From Nocardioides antri (GTDB lineage: Bacteria > Actinomycetota > Actinomycetes > Propionibacteriales > Nocardioidaceae), in the NCBI RefSeq assembly GCF_008373765.1, contig NZ_VUJW01000012.1, forward strand, positions 61,505 to 125,504: a stretch of DNA of 64,000 nucleotides. Reading direction: 5' to 3'. Position 1 is the stretch's first letter; the number at the start of each line of letters is the position of its first letter. The notes below the pieces were generated by a model. That model did no database searches, was not told the origin of the DNA, and saw only the letters and a program-made list of their open reading frames with translations. Shown one piece after another: positions 16,005 through 24,115 of the stretch. Both the position numbers and the translations under genes were made by a program.

Positions 16005-19000
16005 GCGAGCCTCTTCCCGCCAGCGGCGTAGTACGACTGGACAGCGGAGACGACCTCGCGTCCGATCTCGGCCTTGTTGACGGTGGGCGGGACCTGGAAG
16101 ATCAACTGCACCGTCTCCGCACGCGCCTTCTTGGTGGCGGTCGCGTTCATCGCGTCACGCGCGGATGCGCGGTCGAGGTTCCGAGACGCAGCGCCCGCCC
16201 ACTCGCGACCGAGGCGACGCATCAAGGACGTCAGCTCGTCTTCACGTGCGTTGATCGCGTTAACAGCAGCGCTGCCCTGAGAGCGGCCAAGACCGCGCAA
16301 CTCTTCGCGTCGTGCACCCAGGGCGTTGACCGCCGCGTTGCCTTGCACGCGTCCGAGACTGCGGACGCTGTCCGTCGCCGTCTCAGGGATTACGAGCCTG
16401 ACTCGCATCTTTCCGGTCAAGTCATCGGAGTTGATCCGGAACAGCGTCCGGCTCATGCGACGCATAAGCGCCTGGAGTTCGTCCTCGCGAGCGACGATAG
16501 TCCGCGCCGTCGTGTTGCCCTGGATTCGACCGAGGCGACGGAGGTTGTCCTCTATGTTGTTGGGGATTCCCAACCTGACCTTTAGACCTCGGCGGTTCAG
16601 ATGGTCTTCGGTGCCCTGGCCAGCGCGTCGTCCGAGGCGACGGAACATTCTCGCCAGGCGCTCCTCCGATTCAAGGATGCCCTCGGCGGTCCGACGTCCC
16701 CGACGCCGGTCGTTGTTGTCGTCGTCGCCACTGCCAGACCCGCGCAGCGCGCGGCGGATCGCGGCGGACAACTGCCGAGCCCGACGTTCTGCCTTCCTCT
16801 TCAGGACCTCCAACTTGCCAAGCAACATGTCGAGAGTCTTTTCCTCGTCCGCGATCTCGTCGCCAAAGAACTCGTCCGCCATGCTCTGGCCGAGCGATGC
16901 GCCCGCGTTAGTGAGTTGACCCGTGAGGGAGTTGATCTCGTCCAACGCTGCTTGGCTTCCAGTTGCCAACGCTTCCGCAGTAGCGAGGCCAGCGTCCGGA
17001 CCGGCAGCGAGCAACTGCTGAAGCGTCGTCTCGTTGAGGCCCCTGGCGGTCAGGTCGCGGATGAGGGCGGCAAAGCGCTGAGCCTTGACCACCTTGTCTC
17101 TGAGTTGGTCAAGGATGTTGGGGAGCGAGGCTGAACCGTCTTCGTTCTGCCCCATCGTGGTGACGTTGCCGGTGTCGATGAACGACTGCTTGATCTGCTC
17201 GGAGTAGGCCTTCGCCTCTTCCTTCAAGCGCTGGAGCCGTTCGCGTGATGCGGAGATCTTTTCCTTCATCCGGTCGATGGCAGCGCCGACGTCGCGCAAA
17301 GCCTTGTACTGGTCCTTGAGGTTCCTCAGGACCCGCTTCTCGCGCTCGCGCTCCTTCGCGTCGTTGGAAAGGTTGATCTTCTTCTGGATGAAGGCTGTCG
17401 CCCGCTCAAGGGCCTGGTTGATTGCGGCGAGGCCAGACGAGACGTTCTTGAAGAAGGAGAGGCCGAAGCCCGCGCTCGCCTTGGCTACTGCGTCGGCGAA
17501 CGCGCGACCGTATTGGAAGCCATCCTTTTCGCCCTGCAACCTTGGGGCGCTGTTCTCACGGGGCGGAGTGCCCTCGGTTTCGTAGACAGTGACGCGGTGG
17601 GTCTTGATGTAGACGTGCGACGTGTCGCCGTTGAGTTCGTTCATCAAGCCCTTGACGCCGTTGATGGTGTCCCTCGCACCGGCCCCACCCTGGACCGCGA
17701 CGTTGGGCTTGGAGACGTACTTGTTGAGTTTGTCGCCCTCGTCCTTGACCTTCTTGAACTCCTTCACGGACAGGTCGACGCCGAGGGTCTTCAAGACCAT
17801 CGCGATGTCTTCCTTGTCAGTGATGTCGGCCTGCTTCAGGACCTTCTTCAGGTCACCGATGGTGGTCTTCGTGCCGGTCGCCTGCACGAGGGTCGCGACC
17901 TGCTTGGGCGTGAGGTCGTACTGCTTGTTGACCCTGTTCAGTTGGTTGAGCGTGAGCCGTGTCCCTGTCGCTTCAACCACCGTGACCAGTTCGTCGGGCG
18001 TCAACTTGTATTCGTGGCCCAGCCTGCGCACGTCGCGGAAAGAGTTGATGAGACCAGGCGTCTTGACCTTCGTCTCGACCTCATCCGGCAAGAGCCGGAT
18101 CCGGTTCGCTAGTTTCTCGGCTTCCTTCGATGTGAGGTTCCATGCCCACTGAGCCTCGTTGAGGTCTCCGCGCCACTTCTTGGCAGCGACCTCGATGGCA
18201 CTGGTCGTGCTGCTGACGTTCTCGCGGATGCCGGTTAGGTCTTCGATGGTGCCGCTCATGTCGACGCCGGGGATGGCGTCTGCGGCCTCGGCGAGGTTGA
18301 GGAAGTGGCCGATGACACCAGAGACAATCTCACCCACAGTGCCGACCACTGGACCGACCACCGCGAGCACGATGTCGGCGAAGTCGAAGAACACATTGCC
18401 CGCTAGCTTGACTGTGTCCATCAGGTGCTCGAAGGCCTTGCCGACCAAGGTCAGGCCTTCTTCGGCGATCCACTTGAGCGCGGGTCCGAGGACGTCTGTG
18501 GCGTTCTGAGCGAGCGTGTCGAACCAACCGGCCAACTGCTCGATCATCGGGCCGTGCTTCTCCATGACCTTGGCCACGGAGCCCTGCAGGCTTTCCCATC
18601 CTGATTGGATGCCGTCCCAGAGTTGCGAGAGCACTTCGCCGATGCGGCGGGCGTTGTTCCCTACCGTCTCCATGATCGCGCCTAGAGGGCCGCCTCCTGC
18701 GCCTCCAAGACCTTCGCCTCGTAGGACGTTGACGAAGTCGGAGATGGCAGGGATCGCGGTGCCGGAGATCCAGCCGATGGCCTCACTGGCTACGGGCAGG
18801 AAGGCGTTACCGATCTTGACCTTGAGGTTGTCCCACTGCGCGCCCATCACCTGTTGCTTGTGGGCGAGAGTGTCGGCCTCGCGAGCGAACGCCCCGGTGG
18901 AGTCGGCGCTCTGCTTGGTGATGAGGTTGGCGGTGGCTTGCTGCTTGAGCGCGGTCTGCTGCTTGAGGGAGAGGTCGTCGAGCGACTTGCCGTGCTTCTT

Positions 19001-19564
19001 CTGCGCGAGGATGTTGGCCTCGGTGCTGACCGTTGACTGCTTGATGGAGATTCCGTACTTCTCCAGCGGGTCGAACTCGCCCTTGAAGGCAGACCCCAGC
19101 GCCTGCACCGCGTCAGTGGCTGATCCGCCGAAGGTCGCTGACAGGTCCGCAGCGACGCGGATCATGCCCTTGGTCTTGCCCGCCAACTGGTCGGTGGCGA
19201 TGCCCTGGTTCTTGAAGAGCGACCCGATCAGGTTGGCGTTGGTCCGGTACTCGTGCGCCGACAGGCCGAACTCCGTAGCAGCGCGGTTGGAGTCCTTGAT
19301 GACCTTGTCCGCCCACTTGCCGAACACCGTCTCGGTCGCGCCGACGGATTGCTCCGCGTCCGACGCGGCCTTCACAGCGTCGATGCCGAAGTCGATGGCG
19401 GCCTTGCCCGCGATGGCGAATCCCGCCGCGAGGGCGAGCGCGCCGCCCTTGGCGATGGACGAGAACTTGCCGCCCATTCGCTGGCCCGAGTCGGCGACGG
19501 ACCCGAACTCGCGCTTGGCCTGAGAAGCGTTGGCTAGGACGGAGATGCGGATTGGACCTGCCAT
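16001..19564 (-). CDS. Tail tape measure protein
   Basis: This 1187-residue protein sets tail length and is ejected with the DNA. The N-terminal 330 residues carry the canonical TMP domain (FETVFGKW-type region GATETVFGKWADKVIKDSN, ADLSATFGGSATDAVQALGS, GEFDPLEKYGI). Hydrophobic helices lie around residues 275-440. Residues about 510-605 contain three tandem repeats of about 31 residues (LTPDELVTVVEATG, LTPKQVATLVQATG, ITDKEDIAMVLKTLG). Long coiled coils follow (residues 730-800). The C-terminal 200 residues repeat LGRxQGxxAVNAxxAREDEL three times. GAGGAGG lies just upstream of the ATG. Confidence 0.93.
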   Translation of the reverse strand: MAGPIRISVLANASQAKREFGSVADSGQRMGGKFSSIAKGGALALAAGFAIAGKAAIDFGIDAVKAASDAEQSVGATETVFGKWADKVIKDSNRAATEFGLSAHEYRTNANLIGSLFKNQGIATDQLAGKTKGMIRVAADLSATFGGSATDAVQALGSAFKGEFDPLEKYGISIKQSTVSTEANILAQKKHGKSLDDLSLKQQTALKQQATANLITKQSADSTGAFAREADTLAHKQQVMGAQWDNLKVKIGNAFLPVASEAIGWISGTAIPAISDFVNVLRGEGLGGAGGGPLGAIMETVGNNARRIGEVLSQLWDGIQSGWESLQGSVAKVMEKHGPMIEQLAGWFDTLAQNATDVLGPALKWIAEEGLTLVGKAFEHLMDTVKLAGNVFFDFADIVLAVVGPVVGTVGEIVSGVIGHFLNLAEAADAIPGVDMSGTIEDLTGIRENVSSTTSAIEVAAKKWRGDLNEAQWAWNLTSKEAEKLANRIRLLPDEVETKVKTPGLINSFRDVRRLGHEYKLTPDELVTVVEATGTRLTLNQLNRVNKQYDLTPKQVATLVQATGTKTTIGDLKKVLKQADITDKEDIAMVLKTLGVDLSVKEFKKVKDEGDKLNKYVSKPNVAVQGGAGARDTINGVKGLMNELNGDTSHVYIKTHRVTVYETEGTPPRENSAPRLQGEKDGFQYGRAFADAVAKASAGFGLSFFKNVSSGLAAINQALERATAFIQKKINLSNDAKEREREKRVLRNLKDQYKALRDVGAAIDRMKEKISASRERLQRLKEEAKAYSEQIKQSFIDTGNVTTMGQNEDGSASLPNILDQLRDKVVKAQRFAALIRDLTARGLNETTLQQLLAAGPDAGLATAEALATGSQAALDEINSLTGQLTNAGASLGQSMADEFFGDEIADEEKTLDMLLGKLEVLKRKAERRARQLSAAIRRALRGSGSGDDDNNDRRRGRRTAEGILESEERLARMFRRLGRRAGQGTEDHLNRRGLKVRLGIPNNIEDNLRRLGRIQGNTTARTIVAREDELQALMRRMSRTLFRINSDDLTGKMRVRLVIPETATDSVRSLGRVQGNAAVNALGARREELRGLGRSQGSAAVNAINAREDELTSLMRRLGREWAGAASRNLDRASARDAMNATATKKARAETVQLIFQVPPTVNKAEIGREVVSAVQSYYAAGGKRLA

Positions 19565-19566
19565 TC

Positions 19567-19988
19567 CTAACTCCTCCTCATCGCCAACTTGATGAACGCG
19601 TTTCGCTCCGTGATCGTGAGCGAGTAATAGACCTCAGGCGGTTGCCCCGTCAGAAGGCAGAACGCCGCCATTTCCTCCGCGCTTAGGCGGGCTGCGTGTC
19701 GTCTTTTCCCGACTCGGTAACAGGCTCGTCAGGATTCGGCTCTTCCTCGTCATCGAGGAAGCGGTCCTTGCACTCACGCAAGGTCATTTCCATGACCTCT
19801 TGCTTGGCCTCTAGATCGTTCTTGCCGTCGCGCCGAAGCAAAACGAACACCAGGGCCCGCAGGAACATTGTCTGCGCGTCACCTGCGAGGTCCTGCCAGT
19901 TGTTGCCGAACTGCTTTTCGATGGCGATCTCTTCGAAGCCGGTAAGTGTCTCGATAACCTCATCGACAGGCACTCTGTTTGCACTCAT
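19567..19988 (-). CDS. Tail assembly chaperone G-T fusion made by -1 frameshift
   Basis: The upstream chaperone frame contains the slippery heptamer GGGAAAA (19710-19704), phased G-GGA-AAA as a -1 site requires. Slipping back one base after AAA opens 45 more codons (RRHAARLSAEEMAAFCLLTG, then PPEVYYSLTITERNAF) ending at TAG 19569-19567, just before the tape-measure ATG. The encoded C-terminus has the 'YYSLTxxERxAFI' look of T extensions in other siphophages. The fused product is 140 residues: minus strand 19988-19704 joined to 19704-19567. This arrangement is the known lambda G/GT scheme. Confidence 0.85.
19683..19988 (-). CDS. Tail assembly chaperone (G-type)
   Basis: This 101-residue acidic protein is encoded directly before the tape measure. 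It has one helical domain (VIETLTGFEEIAIEKQFGNN, AQTMFLRALVFVLLRRDGK) and a very acidic C-terminus (LDDEEEPNPDEPVTESGKDD). It is the in-frame product of the frameshifting pair and should be the more abundant form. Its start overlaps the stop of the gp10-like gene by 4 nt. Confidence 0.85.
   Translation of the reverse strand: MSANRVPVDEVIETLTGFEEIAIEKQFGNNWQDLAGDAQTMFLRALVFVLLRRDGKNDLEAKQEVMEMTLRECKDRFLDDEEEPNPDEPVTESGKDDTQPA
19704..19710 (-). promoter_or_regulatory. Programmed -1 ribosomal frameshift site
   Basis: The heptamer GGGAAAA on the minus strand is in the X-XXY-YYZ phase relative to the G frame, 7 codons before its stop. I did not establish a downstream stimulatory structure. Confidence 0.8.
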
Positions 19989-20368
19989 TGGAAGTTCTTC
20001 TCTCTAATCTTTCTGTTGATCTCGTCCTCCAGCATTTGGAGTGCCTGAGGTTGGATCTCTTGGTCTGCTGCCTGCATGAACCCAGCGGCGGCGATGTTGC
20101 GAGACGGCCAGCCGTAGTTGATGGGTCCCGCATAGACGACGGACGCGCGTCCGGCTGTGACGACCGCTTTGGACTTGGCGCGGTTGCCGCGAATGGTGGC
20201 GGCGAGTCGCCCTGTCCTCTTGGGTGCGTGACGCGAGGCGCTTTCCGCACCGGCCTGCGCGATGTTGGAGAACGCTTCCTTGAGGTCGTCCACGTCCAGC
20301 CCCATTTGCTGGAGGGCGCGGACCACTTGGGTCAGCCCCTCCACCTTGAAGCCGGTCCGGTTGGCCAT
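19985..20368 (-). CDS. HK97 gp10-like head-tail joining / tail completion protein
   Basis: This 127-residue protein matches the gp10-like family. It starts with a FKVEGLTQVVRALQQMGLD helix, has a basic APKRTGRLAATIRGNR segment, and contains VVYAGPINYGWPSRNIAAAGFM, the typical 'YAxxxxyGw' core near residue 80. In most phages this gene precedes the tail tube. Here it follows both tube genes, an unusual order. It overlaps the tail-chaperone start by 4 nt. Confidence 0.8.
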   Translation of the reverse strand: MANRTGFKVEGLTQVVRALQQMGLDVDDLKEAFSNIAQAGAESASRHAPKRTGRLAATIRGNRAKSKAVVTAGRASVVYAGPINYGWPSRNIAAAGFMQAADQEIQPQALQMLEDEINRKIREKNFQ

Positions 20369-20372
20369 CGGG

Positions 20373-20792
20373 TCAGGCCACGACCTTGACGGGCTTGGCG
20401 TCCAAGATCCACGAGCAGTCGAACGTCATACGCGCGGACTCGCTGGAGTTTGCCTCGCCACCAACGAAGTCGCCGTCCGGTTCCGCCACTACCGCGTTGA
20501 ACGTGAAGTGCGGCTGGGTGGGCGACGCCGTCGTGTTGCCGTAGGGCTTGAGAACGCAAGCGACGCTCGTTCCCGCAGCTGTGAACACCGTGTTCCAGAG
20601 CGAAGCGCCAACCGGGTCCTGCGCGGCGGTGAACTCCAAGCGGTACTCCCGCGCTCCACCGGCTGCGGCGTTGGTGAACGTCACGAAGTCGGCGTCCGCT
20701 TCACCGGAAGTGATGACTGCCTTCGAGACAGACGCCGTGTAATCAGTGCCGCCGATCGTGATGACCAGCGTCCTTGTTCCGAGTGATGCCAT
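20373..20792 (-). CDS. Major tail protein, copy 2
   Basis: This 139-residue protein is a paralogue of the one encoded at 20812-21240. They share long identical blocks (VSKAVITSGEADADFVTF, AAAGGAREYRLEFTA, AEPDGDF-GGEANSS, SARMTFDCSW). The beta-rich fold and its place between connectors and chaperones identify it as the tail-tube subunit (gpV-like). The copies differ mainly in one loop (WNTVFTAAGTSVACVLKPYG against WEKVWSNSGTTVACTLNPYG) and at both ends. Confidence 0.82.
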   Translation of the reverse strand: MASLGTRTLVITIGGTDYTASVSKAVITSGEADADFVTFTNAAAGGAREYRLEFTAAQDPVGASLWNTVFTAAGTSVACVLKPYGNTTASPTQPHFTFNAVVAEPDGDFVGGEANSSESARMTFDCSWILDAKPVKVVA

Positions 20793-20811
20793 GTGTATCT
20801 GTTTCCTAGTC

Positions 20812-21240
20812 TCAGAAGGAGCCGGTCGTGACGCGGGTCGGCTTGGCGGTGAGGACCCACGAGCAGTCGAAGGTCATGCGCGCCGAGTTAGACGAGTTGG
20901 CCTCGCCGCCGATGAAGTCGCCATCGGGCTCGGCGATCACAGCGCTGAAGGTGAACCCCGGTGTGGCTGGCGCGAAAGTGCCGACGCCGTACGGGTTGAG
21001 GGTGCAGGCGACAGTCGTTCCGGAGTTGCTCCAGACCTTCTCCCACAACGTGGTTGTTGCCATGTCCTGAACCGCTGTGAACTCCAAGCGGTATTCACGG
21101 GCGCCGCCTGCGGCAGCGTCGGCGAATGTTACGAAGTCAGCGTCGGCTTCGCCGCTGGTGATAACTGCCTTTGACACCTGGGCGGTGTACTCGACAGAGT
21201 CGATCTTGATCTTTAGAAGGCGTGTGCCCAATGCAGCCAT
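20812..21240 (-). CDS. Major tail protein, copy 1
   Basis: This 142-residue tail-tube subunit is the first of two tandem paralogues and lies directly after the tail terminator-like gene. The stop of the upstream gene overlaps its ATG. Motifs shared with copy 2 include VSKAVITSGEADADFVTF near residue 22 and SARMTFDCSWVL near the end. It is not obvious from the sequence which copy forms the tube, or whether they alternate. Confidence 0.84.
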   Translation of the reverse strand: MAALGTRLLKIKIDSVEYTAQVSKAVITSGEADADFVTFADAAAGGAREYRLEFTAVQDMATTTLWEKVWSNSGTTVACTLNPYGVGTFAPATPGFTFSAVIAEPDGDFIGGEANSSNSARMTFDCSWVLTAKPTRVTTGSF

Positions 21241-21587
21241 TAGTTGTCTTCCTCTCGATGGCCTTCGATTACGACGACGGGCACTGCACCTGTGTCCAGT
21301 GCCAGTTGCTGGGGCGTCGTTGAAGTGACGACCAGCGATTCCTGAATGGCTTCCACGAGATCGGGGAGGTGCTCGTCCAGGTACTTCTCAGCGGCAGCGA
21401 GGTCCTGAGGCAGCGCCACAATGACTTGCCAAGTGACGATGCCGCCGAATGGGTTGGGGTAGTTCGTCCGTTCGCGTCGGACCATGCCGTCACCGGGCTT
21501 CACGGATTGCCGGAAGTACGGTGAGCAATTGATGCCGCTGACCGTGTTGGCGGCGGCAGCAATCTCGGCACGGACCTGAGCGGACAT
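21240..21587 (-). CDS. Tail terminator / head-tail connector-like protein
   Basis: This 115-residue protein has a helix at the N-terminus (SAQVRAEIAAAANTVSG), then VTWQVIVALPQDLAAAEKYLDEHLPDLVEAI and a strand-rich end (LALDTGAVPVVVIEGHREED). The alpha/beta layout and the position just before the tail tube resemble tail terminator (gpU/gp17-like) proteins. The assignment rests mainly on position. Confidence 0.6.
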   Translation of the reverse strand: MSAQVRAEIAAAANTVSGINCSPYFRQSVKPGDGMVRRERTNYPNPFGGIVTWQVIVALPQDLAAAEKYLDEHLPDLVEAIQESLVVTSTTPQQLALDTGAVPVVVIEGHREEDN

Positions 21588-21592
21588 TCAGG

Positions 21593-21769
21593 TCACTTCG
21601 CCGTGACCTTGGCGCCGGACTCCTCGGTGTACTCACCGGGCTGCGACAGCACGAACTGCCCACCGGTGACCTCGACCGTGGAGCCGTCAGGGCGCGTAAC
21701 TCGTGCCGGGTCGGGCACTTCCCACACAGACCCGACAGCGGCCTTCTCGGTGCTCTTCTTCTCGGCCAT
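21593..21769 (-). CDS. Small head-tail region protein
   Basis: This 58-residue protein begins MAEKKSTEKAAVGSVWEVP and contains TRPDGSTVEVTGGQFVLSQP, a short beta-rich domain with a Lys-rich N-terminus. The ATG has a good AAGGAG site upstream. It sits between the adaptor and the terminator-like gene. No family is recognised. Its size and coding context suggest a decoration or head-closure accessory, which is only a guess. Confidence 0.65.
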   Translation of the reverse strand: MAEKKSTEKAAVGSVWEVPDPARVTRPDGSTVEVTGGQFVLSQPGEYTEESGAKVTAK

Positions 21770-21783
21770 TTAGTTGCTCCTTC

Positions 21784-22110
21784 TCAAGCGACGGGGATGG
21801 ATCGCCAGGGGCCTTCGAGTCGTTCGACCTCGCGGTCGCCGCCGCCAACCCGAGCTGTCGCCACGGCCATCTCCGACATCGAGGCTTGGATGCCAAGCGG
21901 GAGGGCGCGGACAGCGAGGTTGGCGGCGACTCGGCGGCAAAGCGCCTCAGTGAGGTCGGACGGCCACACCGCGTCGTCTGCTGGGACTGCACAGGCACGC
22001 GCCTGTGCGGCCTTCTCCGCCTTGAAGGCGGACTCAATGTCCGAGGAGTCCCAACTGTGGCCGGCCTGGCTCAGGTAGGACAGGACATCGTCAAGCGACG
22101 GCGCGGGCAT
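21784..22110 (-). CDS. Head-tail adaptor (gp6-like)
   Basis: This 108-residue, mostly helical protein (PSLDDVLSYLSQAGHSWDSS, DLTEALCRRVAANLAVRALP) ends with WRSIPVA. Short all-helical proteins directly after the capsid gene are usually the HK97 gp6-type connector that docks on the portal ring. It starts 6 bp after the capsid stop. Confidence 0.7.
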   Translation of the reverse strand: MPAPSLDDVLSYLSQAGHSWDSSDIESAFKAEKAAQARACAVPADDAVWPSDLTEALCRRVAANLAVRALPLGIQASMSEMAVATARVGGGDREVERLEGPWRSIPVA

Positions 22111-22115
22111 CAGGC

Positions 22116-23270
22116 TCAGACTCCGGCGGTTGTCTCGACCAGAGCGTCGGGACGGACAACGGCGGTGAGGCCGCGCGTCTCAGCGATGGCGTCGAGGATG
22201 TTGTAGCGGAAGTTCTCGCCGTGACTGTCGGTCAGGTAGAGCGAGACCGTGTTGCGGGCGTAGTGCTGCACGCCGCGCTTGAAGTCACCGACGATGACCG
22301 TGCCTGCCGCCACGACGCCTGCGGTGTCAACCACGGGCGTGAGTCCCCAGTAGGAGTTGGTCTGGTTCGGCGCAGTGCCTGCGGTCGACATGACCTCGAT
22401 GTCGAGTTCGATCAGGTCGTCGGCGTTGACGAGGAACGCGTTCGGCGTGAAGCCGTTGGCCTCGACCTCGGCCTTGCCCTTGCGGATCGCGCCGAGCAGG
22501 CCTGCACCGGCAGGGCCAGTCGCAGCGGGGAGGACGGCTGCACTGATCGCAGCGACTGCCTCGGCCTCGACCTTGCGGCGGACCTCGTTCTGCAGTTCGT
22601 TCGTGAGGAACGACTGCACTGCGCTTGCGTCCTCGGCCAACTGGCGAGTGAAGGACGTATGCGCTGCGATGGTCGCGAGCGACCGGCTGGTGACGCTTGG
22701 CTCCCACTCGATGGACGGCTTGAGAGTGTTCTCAGCGACCACGGCTGCGTTGCCGCTGACCTTCGACCAGACGATGTAGTCCACCGAGTTGCCCGACACC
22801 TGGACCGTGCTGACGAGCGGCAGGATCAGGTTCGGAGTTGCTGTCGGCGTCAGGTCGTAGATCGGGCTGGACGGGAGTGCGTCCGCCATGCTGGCGAGCG
22901 AGTGGGGCAGCGCCCGCATCTCGATGTCAACCTTGCTGGAAGTACCGCGGAAGTTGTACTCGCGGTAGGCATCGCTGCGGACGAACGTCTCGCCCCAGGT
23001 GCTGTTGTCGGGCTTCTCAGCGCGCTCTTCAACGCGCGTGGCGGAGCGGGACAACTTGCCGTCGAGAGCGTCGGCGGACTTCTGTGCATCGAGCAGACCA
23101 ACAAGGCGCTCGATCTGAGAGTCGTACTTCGCGGCGCGTGCCTCGAGGTCGGTGAACGACGAGTCATTCGGGTCGAAGTCTTCTGCGGCTGCCATCTGGA
23201 TGGCGGCGTCCCGTGCAGAGTCACGGGCTGAACGCAGCTGGTCTAGCTGCTCAAGAACTGGGTTCTTCAT
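22116..23270 (-). CDS. HK97-type major capsid protein
   Basis: This 384-residue protein has the layout of HK97-fold capsid precursors. An N-terminal coiled-coil scaffolding (delta) region of about 100 residues (VLEQLDQLRSARDSARD, DLEARAAKYDSQIERLVGLL) is followed by the shell domain (SSPIYDLTPTATPNLILPLV, HTSFTRQLAEDASAVQSFLT, GFTPNAFLVNADDLIELD, GDFKRGVQHYAR). The ATG at 23270 is favoured over one 7 codons upstream because GAGGAGG lies at the right distance. The protease upstream should remove the delta domain. Confidence 0.92.
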   Translation of the reverse strand: MKNPVLEQLDQLRSARDSARDAAIQMAAAEDFDPNDSSFTDLEARAAKYDSQIERLVGLLDAQKSADALDGKLSRSATRVEERAEKPDNSTWGETFVRSDAYREYNFRGTSSKVDIEMRALPHSLASMADALPSSPIYDLTPTATPNLILPLVSTVQVSGNSVDYIVWSKVSGNAAVVAENTLKPSIEWEPSVTSRSLATIAAHTSFTRQLAEDASAVQSFLTNELQNEVRRKVEAEAVAAISAAVLPAATGPAGAGLLGAIRKGKAEVEANGFTPNAFLVNADDLIELDIEVMSTAGTAPNQTNSYWGLTPVVDTAGVVAAGTVIVGDFKRGVQHYARNTVSLYLTDSHGENFRYNILDAIAETRGLTAVVRPDALVETTAGV

Positions 23271-23358
23271 GAAAAAGCGCCTCCTCGGCACTCATAGACG
23301 GATGACTTACACATCTGTGGAGTGCGGGGGAGGCGAGCGTTCGGGATTACCGGGGCGT

Positions 23359-23422
23359 AAAGCCGTGGCTTTCCGAGGGCATCAACCGATAGCCGCAGAT
23401 ATTCTGTTGTTAATACGTTAAC
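23359..23422. promoter_or_regulatory. Two palindromes between protease and capsid genes
   Basis: AAAGCC-GT-GGCTTT (23359-23372) and GTTAA-TACG-TTAAC (23409-23422) are perfect inverted repeats in the 160-bp gap between the protease stop and the capsid start. They could form an intercistronic terminator/processing hairpin and an operator respectively. No clear promoter is visible. Confidence 0.4.
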
Positions 23423-23430
23423 GCGACTGC

Positions 23431-24012
23431 TTAGTGGTTTAGTGACCTCAACCGAGCGATGATTTCCTCGCGCTCGCGGTTTAGATCTGCCTCACGTGCA
23501 GAAAGCACGGCGGACTGATCGGCATATGCGCCGTGGTTGACCAGGGCTACGCCCAGCAGGTGACCGCGAGCGTGCCGGACGTGCAGGCCGTCCGGCTTCC
23601 GCGCGACCTTCACGTGGTCGCGCATGACGCGGAACTCGATCGAGCACTGGTCGATGAACCCGTCGACCGTCAGGACCCGCGCCTCTTGCGCCGCCAGCGT
23701 CGATGCGAACTTCATCGTGGCGTAGACGCCATCCGCGCGGTCCTCGACCTCACGGGCGTGGCCGATGAGCGGTCCGTTGTGGTTGTGGAAGAACTTGCAG
23801 CGCGTGGGTGCCTTCGATGCGTTGGCGAAAGCCCCGCGCTCGAACAGTTCAAACAGCCCTTCGCCGAGTTGCGTCTCGTACTCGTACGGCACCGCGCGGA
23901 GACGAACCTCTCCGGTCGCGTCGTCTACGTCGACCGCTTCGACGCTTCGCTGCTGAACCTCGGCGAAGCGCTTCGGCAGGATCAAGCCTTGCTCAATCGC
24001 TGTCACGCTCAT
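23431..24012 (-). CDS. HK97-family prohead maturation protease
   Basis: This 193-residue protein fits the S78 prohead protease family. It has the N-terminal strand region (GEVRLRAVPYEYETQLGEGL), CKFFHNHNGPLIGHAREVED with the catalytic-type His, and IDQCSIEFRVMRDHVKV, where the nucleophilic Ser of the family's 'SxxF' region lies. A charged C-terminal helix (READLNREREEIIARLRSL) follows. It lies in the standard portal-protease-capsid order. Confidence 0.85.
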   Translation of the reverse strand: MSVTAIEQGLILPKRFAEVQQRSVEAVDVDDATGEVRLRAVPYEYETQLGEGLFELFERGAFANASKAPTRCKFFHNHNGPLIGHAREVEDRADGVYATMKFASTLAAQEARVLTVDGFIDQCSIEFRVMRDHVKVARKPDGLHVRHARGHLLGVALVNHGAYADQSAVLSAREADLNREREEIIARLRSLNH

Positions 24013-24115
24013 CGGTGTCTTCCTCTTCCTCCGGTGCTTGCTCGACCGGCTGCTCTGCCTCTTGCGGAGCGCGGTCGTAACGCCTCTTGGGCGGTGCGGG
24101 TCTACGTGTCGCCAT
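23993..24115 (-). CDS. Small acidic-tailed protein between portal and protease
   Basis: This 40-residue protein has a basic N-terminal half (TRRPAPPKRRYDRAP) and a strongly acidic C-terminal half (EQAPEEEEDTDERDSD). Its ATG lies inside the last codons of the portal gene and its end overlaps the protease start by 20 bp, so it is tightly coupled to both. Function unknown. Confidence 0.5.
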   Translation of the reverse strand: MATRRPAPPKRRYDRAPQEAEQPVEQAPEEEEDTDERDSD

